DNA of 64,000 bases from Psychroflexus aurantiacus (GTDB lineage: Bacteria; Bacteroidota; Bacteroidia; Flavobacteriales; Flavobacteriaceae): contig NZ_JAAIKD010000007.1 in NCBI RefSeq assembly GCF_010820555.1, positions 57,689 through 121,688 of the forward strand, given 5' to 3'. Below, in pieces: positions 58,760 to 64,000 of this stretch. The notes under the pieces were generated by a model. It ran no database searches and had not been told where the DNA came from. It was given only the letters and a program-made list of their open reading frames with translations. The translations under genes and the position numbers were made by a program. How positions within the stretch are numbered: position 1 is the stretch's first letter; each line of letters opens with the position of its first letter.

Positions 58760-59755
58760 CTACACGTATTTGTATTTGATATTCAGGTTTTTACGATCGC
58801 TAAATTTTTTTAAGCCTTTTACTATTTTTTTAGCACGGTCAGTTATATTTATTGACTCGTCTTTAAAATCATAGTCTTTGCCAATGAACATTCCCGTAAC
58901 TTTCGTAAATGTTACCGGGGCGTGGTCATTACCTTTTATAATAACATGACCTAAGTATTTGGAATGTTCCAATATGTATCTTAATCTATTCAAATTAGCC
59001 TGCGTGAAGAACTTTTTATCTCTGTCTTTTAAAAAATCATAAATCAATTCAGGTATTACCTTTTGATCATTAAAAATTTTCGAAAAATCAGATCCAGGCT
59101 TAAACAATTCCAGGTTTTCTTTCATATCTTTTTGACGGTGATCAACGGTTTTAGTTTTATCCAATAAAAAATTTAAGTAATATAAGTTAACACGGTTTTG
59201 AATAAACTGAGTAAAGCGTGAGTCCGCATCTGGAAAGGCATCATAAATGTTGAAGGGTTTATCTAAATCTAAAATTGTATCCTTATTTTCATCATAATAA
59301 TCATCAACAAGGTATCTGAATTTTTTAAGCCTAAAACTATCGCATAATGAAGTAAAAAAATCAATAAAATTGAGGCCTTCTAGTAAAGCATCATCTGAAT
59401 TAAAATGGAAATCTTTATATTGAGAAAGTTCATAAGACACTAAAAACCTTTCATTTTCATCTTCTAATTTGCGCTTTAAATCAAACAGAAAACTTTTGTC
59501 TCCATGTTCTTGAAAATCGAGAAATAATTTTTTTGTTTCTGAAATTGAATTATCAAATATGAATTTTGTATTGGAGAAGGTAAATAGAAATCTTAATACA
59601 GATTTTGCCAGAATTTTGGTGGATTGTAGTTCAGAGCTTAAGAGTTTTTTCAAATATGGAGTTAGGCATATACCTTTATCAAGCTCAATCAAATGATTAA
59701 AACATTTGGACAATTGCTCATCGACCTCTTTTCTATATTTCAAAGTATTCTTCAT
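58760..59755 (-). CDS. Unknown protein, second gene of an overlapping pair
   Basis: 331 residues, not recognised. It is rich in Lys, Asp and Phe, helical by appearance (QSTKILAKSVLRFLFTF, LFDLKRKLEDENERFLVSYE) with a basic C-terminus (RAKKIVKGLKKFSDRKN). No signal peptide or membrane segment. Its start overlaps the end of the next upstream gene by 23 bases, indicating one transcript. It lies in an element-like region between an IS3 remnant and the HTH gene. A RteC-like role was considered but not supported. Confidence 0.65.
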   Translation of the reverse strand: MKNTLKYRKEVDEQLSKCFNHLIELDKGICLTPYLKKLLSSELQSTKILAKSVLRFLFTFSNTKFIFDNSISETKKLFLDFQEHGDKSFLFDLKRKLEDENERFLVSYELSQYKDFHFNSDDALLEGLNFIDFFTSLCDSFRLKKFRYLVDDYYDENKDTILDLDKPFNIYDAFPDADSRFTQFIQNRVNLYYLNFLLDKTKTVDHRQKDMKENLELFKPGSDFSKIFNDQKVIPELIYDFLKDRDKKFFTQANLNRLRYILEHSKYLGHVIIKGNDHAPVTFTKVTGMFIGKDYDFKDESINITDRAKKIVKGLKKFSDRKNLNIKYKYV

Positions 59756-60668
59756 AGTAACATTTTATGCATAAGGGTTGATCTGATTGATGTAATTCTT
59801 GTTTCATATTCTCAAAATCTGCTGGCCGACCACAGATTTCACATGTCCATGAGTACTTTGTCTTTTTGGCAGAAACTGAAACGACCTTAACCTCTGGATA
59901 TATACTATCTAAAAGTTCATAATCATTTTTGAAGAAAAACTTCCATTTGTCAAGATGTCTAGTTGTATATTCATAATCTGACCTTGTAATACTTAGTCTA
60001 CTTTTGGTTAGACTATAATAGTATTTAAAACTCCCGTATATTTTAATTTTGAAATCGAACCCATCAATTATTTGTTCCCAATTCACATCATTTATCCGTT
60101 TGCCTCTGTCTACCATTAATGGTGGAATAGGTAAGGTGTTATATTCTTTAAAAAAGGAAATGATATATTTAAGCAAAGACTCTTTTTGAATACCTGAATA
60201 GACAGCAACATCTTTTATTAAACTCTCGTAAAATTTTAAGTTTTCAATTTTTTCCAAATTGACTTTCAGAAGATTTTCGTACTTATCGGAGACAAGTTCA
60301 AGTATTACAGGGTGAATATCTTTAAACCTTTCCACAGGTAAAGCTAACAGGTTTAAATAAGCATTATAATAAACTATTTGATCTATAATTTCTTGAAAAG
60401 AATAAGACCTTAACCAATCATATAAAACCTTTGGTATTTCGTAAATAAAAACCCTATAATAATCTACTTCTAACTTTGAGGTATGAATAAAGCGCCAAAG
60501 TCTTCTTAGTTCATCAAATTCACTTCTTGTAGCAATAAAAAATGTAATATTATGATTTACGACTTGTAATCTCTTAATGTTATCTAGGTAATCAATCACC
60601 TCTTGTCTACTCGGTTGATCTTCCAGTACGTTCTCTACATGCTTATTTATAAGTAGTAATTCATTCAT
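59733..60668 (-). CDS. Unknown protein with C-terminal zinc ribbon, first gene of the pair
   Basis: 311 residues, not recognised. About 260 helical residues precede a C-terminal four-Cys motif, CEICGRPADF ... CIKCYYEEYFEI, the last 40 residues, which could bind zinc. AT-rich codon use, unlike the cysS-folE block. It is co-transcribed with the 331-residue gene (23-base overlap). The upstream 90 bases hold a gene tail and IS3 debris. It could be element maintenance or defence cargo; nothing in the sequence decides this. Confidence 0.65.
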   Translation of the reverse strand: MNELLLINKHVENVLEDQPSRQEVIDYLDNIKRLQVVNHNITFFIATRSEFDELRRLWRFIHTSKLEVDYYRVFIYEIPKVLYDWLRSYSFQEIIDQIVYYNAYLNLLALPVERFKDIHPVILELVSDKYENLLKVNLEKIENLKFYESLIKDVAVYSGIQKESLLKYIISFFKEYNTLPIPPLMVDRGKRINDVNWEQIIDGFDFKIKIYGSFKYYYSLTKSRLSITRSDYEYTTRHLDKWKFFFKNDYELLDSIYPEVKVVSVSAKKTKYSWTCEICGRPADFENMKQELHQSDQPLCIKCYYEEYFEI

Positions 60669-60682
60669 AGTTGAATTGCATT

Positions 60683-60736
60683 TTAAGCCGCCATGCCTTC
60701 TATAAAAGTATTAATGAAATCATTGATTTTATTAGC
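60683..60736 (-). pseudogene. Possible gene tail cut by the IS3 remnant
   Basis: In the frame ending at 60683 the minus strand reads 17 codons (ANKINDFINTFIEGMAA) to a TAA, 14 bases before the unknown 311-residue gene. The frame begins exactly where the IS3 orfB sequence breaks off. It may be the C-terminus of a gene destroyed by the insertion. Too short to identify. Confidence 0.25.
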
Positions 60737-61024
60737 CGTATTTTTTGTCGGAAGGCGCTAGAACTTTTTTGACAATACGTCTTTTAGCATTTTATTATCT
60801 AAGCTAACATCTGCATACATTTGTTTCAGCTTAGTGTTCTCCTTTTCAAGTTCTTTTAAACGCTTGAGTTCTTGCTTTTCCATGCCTCCATACTTCTTAC
60901 GCCAAAAGTAAAACGTACTCTTGTCTATTCCTAATTCTCTGGATAAATCACCTACGGATCTTCCTTGTTCATTTGCTTTGAGAGCTTTGATGATTTGACT
61001 CTCGCTAAATTTGCTTGTTCTCAT
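60735..61024 (-). mobile_element. IS3-family remnant (orfA plus the first codons of orfB)
   Basis: orfA is complete. In the -1 frame the sequence runs through KKVLAPSDKKYG, the usual first residues of OrfB, then hits a stop at 60732. The remaining 250 or more codons of OrfB are absent, so the element cannot transpose by itself. Terminal inverted repeats were not found. Confidence 0.8.
60758..61024 (-). CDS. IS3-family transposase OrfA
   Basis: 88 residues. Helix-turn-helix (FSESQIIKALKANEQGRSVG, then LSRELGIDKSTFYFWRKKYG) followed by a leucine-zipper helix (LKELEKENTKLKQMYADVSL) and ending LKDVLSKKF. OrfA binds IS ends and is joined to OrfB by programmed -1 frameshifting; the A-rich AAAAAAG stretch near the stop (60761-60768) fits a slippery site. 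OrfB is truncated, so OrfA may now act only as a repressor. Confidence 0.9.
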   Translation of the reverse strand: MRTSKFSESQIIKALKANEQGRSVGDLSRELGIDKSTFYFWRKKYGGMEKQELKRLKELEKENTKLKQMYADVSLDNKMLKDVLSKKF

Positions 61025-61088
61025 AGTAACAGTTTGAATTTAAAGTTAGTAAATTCGAATTATTAACTGTCCTATTTTTGGAAATAGC

Positions 61089-61619
61089 CAAGAACTACCT
61101 ATAAACCGTAATAAAAGCGGGATAAGACGCCCTAATACGTTCAAAATACTCGGGCATGGTTTTGTGCCAGCATATAAGAAAGGAGCAAAAGGGCAATACC
61201 AGATTGTAGTAGATAAAAAGTCATGGCAAAGCTTAAAGCGAAAGCTCAGGCAGATAACCAAGAAAACCAAACCAATGCGTTTAGCAGAACGTCTAGCAGA
61301 ACTCAAACTTATATACAGAGGATGGCTCAACAATTTCCGTTTAGGAAACCTAGAGGGCAAACTCAAAAAGTTAGATGAGTGGCTACGAAATCGGTTACGG
61401 TATTGTATTTGGGCTGACTGGAAGAAGCCGGAGCGAAAACGCAAGAACCTCATAAGGTTAGGAATCGAGCAAGGTCAAGCCTATGCTTGGAGTCGAACAA
61501 GAATGGGCGGTTGGGCAGTAGCTCAAAGTCCAATCTTGAAAACGACAATAACTGTAAAACGCTTGCAACACAGAGGTTATGAGCAAATGCTATACTACTA
61601 CCACAAAGTGAAGTTCTGA
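61089..61619 (+). pseudogene. Group II intron reverse transcriptase/maturase, C-terminal fragment
   Basis: The frame starts without a Met at about 61089 (ELPINRNKSGIRRPNTFKIL), the end of the RT palm, and continues through the maturase X domain (LAERLAELKLIYRGWLNNFR) and the GIIM region (NRLRYCIWADWKKPERKRKN, then AYAWSRTRMGGWAVAQSP). The RT catalytic YADD part is missing, so about two thirds of the protein is lost. It is followed by intron domains V and VI. Confidence 0.9.
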
Positions 61620-61627
61620 TAATACGA

Positions 61628-61706
61628 ACCGCCCAGTACGAGAACCGTATGCTGGGTGGTGTGAGAGGCGCACTCCGTCAGTTACTGGCGGAGCCGTCTA
61701 CTCGAT
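61628..61706 (+). mobile_element. 3' end of a group II intron (domains V and VI)
   Basis: Domain V: ACCGCCCAG (61628-61636) pairs with CTGGGTGGT (61652-61660), enclosing TACG/CGTA with an AGAAC loop. Domain VI: CTCCGTCAG (61673-61681) pairs with CTGGCGGAG (61685-61693). The intron probably ends at CTACTCGAT (61706). Together with the maturase fragment it is a 5'-truncated group II intron. Confidence 0.8.
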
Positions 61707-61719
61707 TGGGGACAGTTTT
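61706..61719 (+). repeat. Left arm of inverted repeat around a lipoprotein gene
   Basis: TTGGGGACAGTTTT matches the reverse complement of 62355-62368 (TTGGGGACAATTTT) at 13 of 14 positions. It starts at the predicted intron end. Confidence 0.6.
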
Positions 61720-62348
61720 TATTGTTCCAGGTTCTTAATTCTATCAATATATTTTTCTTCTTCCAAGTACTTTAAAGCTTTATTACAATCAGAAGATTGT
61801 TCTATTGCATATTGTCCGTGTTTTTTATCTTCAAGCATTATTTTGCTATCACATAAACTTGCTGTATACTCAATTGTTACACTCTTTAGAATTGTGTCAG
61901 TTATAAAGTATTCAACTGCAGTAGTATCAACTTCTCTCTCCCAATTATATCTTTTCGCTACACTTTCAGCACCGTATTCTAAAACAAAGACATTATTCTC
62001 AAAATTGAAATTACCCTTTCTAACTGACTCGTCAGATCCACATTTATCTATGTAATAAAACGTTGAATCTTGATTAAAAATCAATTCACCTGAACAACAG
62101 TCACATTCAAAATAAAATGCACATTCACCTGTGTAATAATTTTCACTTCCTATTTTAAAAACTTTATTTTGAAGATCATTAAAATTCATTCCAACTTTGT
62201 CATCAACTTCATCCTCAACTTTTCCAAAAATTGATTCAGCTTCTAACACAATTGGTTTTGTTATTTTTTGGGTTATCATTTTTGATTCCTGTTTTTGAAC
62301 ACAAGATGAAATCAAAAGTCCAGTTATTATTAAAATTACGTATTTCAT
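61719..62348 (-). CDS. Lipoprotein of unknown function, single-gene cassette
   Basis: 209 residues. Signal ending LLISSCVQ (Cys16), then a mainly beta protein with CAFYFECDCCSGELIF and FYYIDKCGSDE. No family recognised. It is flanked by inverted repeats at 61706 and 62355 with no room for a promoter beyond them, like a mobile cassette. Faces away from the IS110 transposase. Confidence 0.7.
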   Translation of the reverse strand: MKYVILIITGLLISSCVQKQESKMITQKITKPIVLEAESIFGKVEDEVDDKVGMNFNDLQNKVFKIGSENYYTGECAFYFECDCCSGELIFNQDSTFYYIDKCGSDESVRKGNFNFENNVFVLEYGAESVAKRYNWEREVDTTAVEYFITDTILKSVTIEYTASLCDSKIMLEDKKHGQYAIEQSSDCNKALKYLEEEKYIDRIKNLEQ

Positions 62349-62354
62349 TTTTTT

Positions 62355-62368
62355 AAAATTGTCCCCAA
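62355..62368 (+). repeat. Right arm of inverted repeat around a lipoprotein gene
   Basis: AAAATTGTCCCCAA; partner of 61706-61719. On the gene's strand GTTGGGGACA lies 7-18 bases before the start codon, and the downstream copy directly abuts the gene end. Confidence 0.6.
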
Positions 62369-62499
62369 CGTTTCTCGCATATGTTTTTGTGGCGGCAAAA
62401 CAAGCGCAAGTTTTTCAGTTAAACTTTTTCTTTTATAAACATACCTAAATTTTCGATTCGGTAATATCCCTAGCCATAAAATATAGCATCCATGAAAAA

Positions 62500-62563
62500 G
62501 CACTAAGTCCAGTATCTTTAAAGTTCACCAAAACATATAAAGAATGAAAACTGAACTTAGTGC
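62500..62563 (+). promoter_or_regulatory. Hairpin enclosing the IS110 transposase start codon
   Basis: GCACTAAGTCCAG (62500-62512) pairs with CTGAACTTAGTGC (62551-62563) at 12 of 13 positions. The loop holds the start codon at 62544. In RNA this would hide the start, limiting translation. Confidence 0.6.
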
Positions 62564-63599
62564 CGAGTTAAAGTTATACATTGGAATTGACATCCACAAG
62601 CGAAGCTGGAAAGTGCATTGTGCTACAGATTTATTTTCAGGTAAGTCTTTTAGCATGAAACCCTATCCTGAGGAATTGCATAAGTATGTCACTAAACACT
62701 TTTCAGGCTATGAAGTCACCACAGCTTATGAAGCTGGGTGTTGTGGATACAAAGCTCACAGAAGTTTTGAAAGTTATGGCTGGACTTCATTGGTAGTTAA
62801 CCCAGCAGATATTCACCGTAAGGGCAAGGAACGCTTTACTAAGACCGATAAGATAGATGCTCAACTTATCAGCCGAGAGCTTAAAGATGGACGCTTGAAG
62901 AGTATTCCAATCCCTTGTAAAGAACGTGAGGAACTGCGCAGTCTCTTTAGAAGGCGGAATGATCTGGTCAAGGACTATCGACGCATTAAGAGCCTTATCA
63001 AAATGCAGCTACTTTACTATGGTGTTCATATCCCTGAGGAGCATGATAATGACCACTGGAGCCATAAGTTTAGACAGTGGATAGATGAGTTGGAATTTGA
63101 TTATTCTACGGGCAAAGGAAGTCTGGAGAGCAAGATGCGAAGCTTTCGATTTATTGATAAAGAATTAAGAGAAGTCTCCAATCAGCTCAGAGCCTATTGC
63201 AGAAAACACTACAAAAGGGATTATTATCTCTTGAGAAGTATTCCAGGAATTGGCGGTATAGTTGCCTGCGGCATATTATCAGAGTTAGGAGACCTTCGGC
63301 GATTCAGTAGTTTAAAACACCTGGCAGGTTATGTAGGCATTGCACCAGGGATTCATCAAAGTGGCTCCAATTATAAAACTATGGGCATGAATCCAAGAGC
63401 GCACAGACTGATACGATCTTATTTTGTGGAAGCCTCCTGGCAAGCCATAAGAACAGACCCTGTGATGCAGAATTATTATCGCAAGCATTTAGGCAAGGAT
63501 ACCAAGAAGATAGTCATCAAGGTAGCCAGGAAACTACTGAGTAGAACTTTAGCCGTTATAAAAACAGAAATACCTTACGAGATAGGAGTGATACAATAA
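62544..63599 (+). CDS. IS110-family transposase
   Basis: 351 residues. N-terminal DEDD RuvC-like domain (YIGIDIHKRSWKVHC, then AYEAGCCGYKAHRSFESYGW, KTDKIDAQLISREL) and C-terminal Transposase_20 domain (LRSIPGIGGIVACGILSELG, the catalytic Ser region, then YVGIAPGIHQSGSNYKTMG). Full length. IS110 elements insert without target duplication, and characterised members use a bridge RNA transcribed from their noncoding ends. The left end lies before 62500; the right end is beyond 63600. Confidence 0.95.
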   Translation: MKTELSAELKLYIGIDIHKRSWKVHCATDLFSGKSFSMKPYPEELHKYVTKHFSGYEVTTAYEAGCCGYKAHRSFESYGWTSLVVNPADIHRKGKERFTKTDKIDAQLISRELKDGRLKSIPIPCKEREELRSLFRRRNDLVKDYRRIKSLIKMQLLYYGVHIPEEHDNDHWSHKFRQWIDELEFDYSTGKGSLESKMRSFRFIDKELREVSNQLRAYCRKHYKRDYYLLRSIPGIGGIVACGILSELGDLRRFSSLKHLAGYVGIAPGIHQSGSNYKTMGMNPRAHRLIRSYFVEASWQAIRTDPVMQNYYRKHLGKDTKKIVIKVARKLLSRTLAVIKTEIPYEIGVIQ

Positions 63600-64000
63600 A
63601 AGATGAAAATTAAAGAATAGAGATAAAATTATAAACCAATAACAAAGCTCATAGAAAACCTTAAAGTCCATATCACAAAACACCGCAGGTGACTAGCTAT
63701 TTAGATTACAGCTGGATCACATTTTCATAGCAAGTGGATGGACTTTTTTAACTTACACTCATAGAGATGCTGGTGGCGGTAGATATCTATTGACCACACA
63801 TAGGATGCTGAGCAAGTTATTATTTTTACATTTTATAAGCTATGAAGCAAGCTTCAAACCTTATAAAACGTGATATAAAAATTAGAAGTAAATGAGATAG
63901 TGCTTAAAAGAAAAATATCATAAATTTGAACTAAGATCAGGACGATTGCTTTGCATAGGAGCCTGTGTTGCCAAGCGTTTTTTTTTGCGTTCGAGATCCA
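63600..64000. other. Noncoding region after the IS110 transposase
   Basis: 401 bases without an ORF. It holds a long-range hairpin: AAAGTCCAT (63663-63671) and ATGGACTTT (63738-63746), enclosing GATTACAGCTGGATCAC. This is where a bridge RNA could be encoded in IS1111-group members. The IS end cannot be located. Confidence 0.4.

Noticed and set aside
58760..59755. RteC-like regulator
   Set aside because: A brief resemblance around VIPELIYDFL was noted, but length and remaining motifs do not fit.
61046..61453. A 135-codon minus-strand frame
   Set aside because: It is antisense to the group II maturase fragment, whose family motifs decide the strand.
61706..62368. Integron gene cassette with attC
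   Set aside because: The cores are only GTTGGGG-like, no full RYYYAAC/GTTRRRY hairpin or integrase is present.
1..64000. CRISPR array
   Set aside because: No regularly spaced repeats of 24-40 bases were seen; tandem words in the paa spacers are too short and irregular.

Overview
The window is a chromosomal segment of a Flavobacteriaceae-type Bacteroidota. The evidence is the TAnnTTTG (-7) / TTTG (-33) promoter pattern before tRNA genes and the nqr operon, lineage-typical families (GSCFA, DUF5103, fused E1 alpha/beta dehydrogenase, Na+-pumping NADH dehydrogenase with ApbE) and weak ribosome binding sites. The genus cannot be fixed from the sequence.

Layout. 1-5454: end of alaS, a GSCFA protein, a TetR regulator, a sugar transferase/aminotransferase pair, a nitroreductase and a Fic enzyme. 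5640-24384: a phenylacetate (paa) catabolic cluster in the order paaE-A-B-C-D-G-H-I-J-Z-F-Y, followed by an E2 and a fused E1 of a branched-chain-type 2-oxoacid dehydrogenase. Two copies of a TetR-like palindrome overlap the -7 boxes before paaE and before paaF, so the TetR protein at 1438 is a good candidate regulator. No paaK is present; the E1/E2 pair may feed phenylacetyl-CoA directly from phenylpyruvate (inference). The cluster is interrupted at four gene junctions by four-helix-bundle (23S rRNA intervening-sequence, S23) ORFs, three of them damaged, that sit between imperfect inverted repeats made of short degenerate words. It also carries a CopG/PemK toxin-antitoxin pair, palindromic intergenic repeats and an oppositely oriented secreted-protein gene.

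24522-42769: housekeeping and membrane functions: a membrane hydroxylase, a flavin reductase, MscS, an aminotransferase, a desaturase, rsmG, a pyrroline-5-carboxylate dehydrogenase, a DUF5103 protein, nqrABCDEF plus apbE, a methyltransferase and a short-chain dehydrogenase. 42998-43475: tRNA-Leu and two identical tRNA-Lys genes. 43580-55670: aroK, a phosphoribosyltransferase, an S4 protein, an FKBP-like lipoprotein, a second E2, a glycosyltransferase, recR, a sodium symporter, a CoA-binding protein, a DUF192 protein, lgt, yidD, cysS, folE and apt.

55732-64000: tRNA-Arg(ACG) with a textbook promoter and terminator, immediately followed by an AT-rich accessory region on the minus strand: a Toprim-like zinc-finger protein, a P4/D5-type primase-helicase, an excisionase-like HTH protein and two overlapping genes of unknown function. 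Beyond these lie an IS3 remnant, a 5'-truncated group II intron (maturase C-terminus plus domains V and VI), a lipoprotein gene bounded by inverted repeats and an IS110-family transposase. No integrase and no second attachment site are visible, so the far end of any integrated element lies outside the window.
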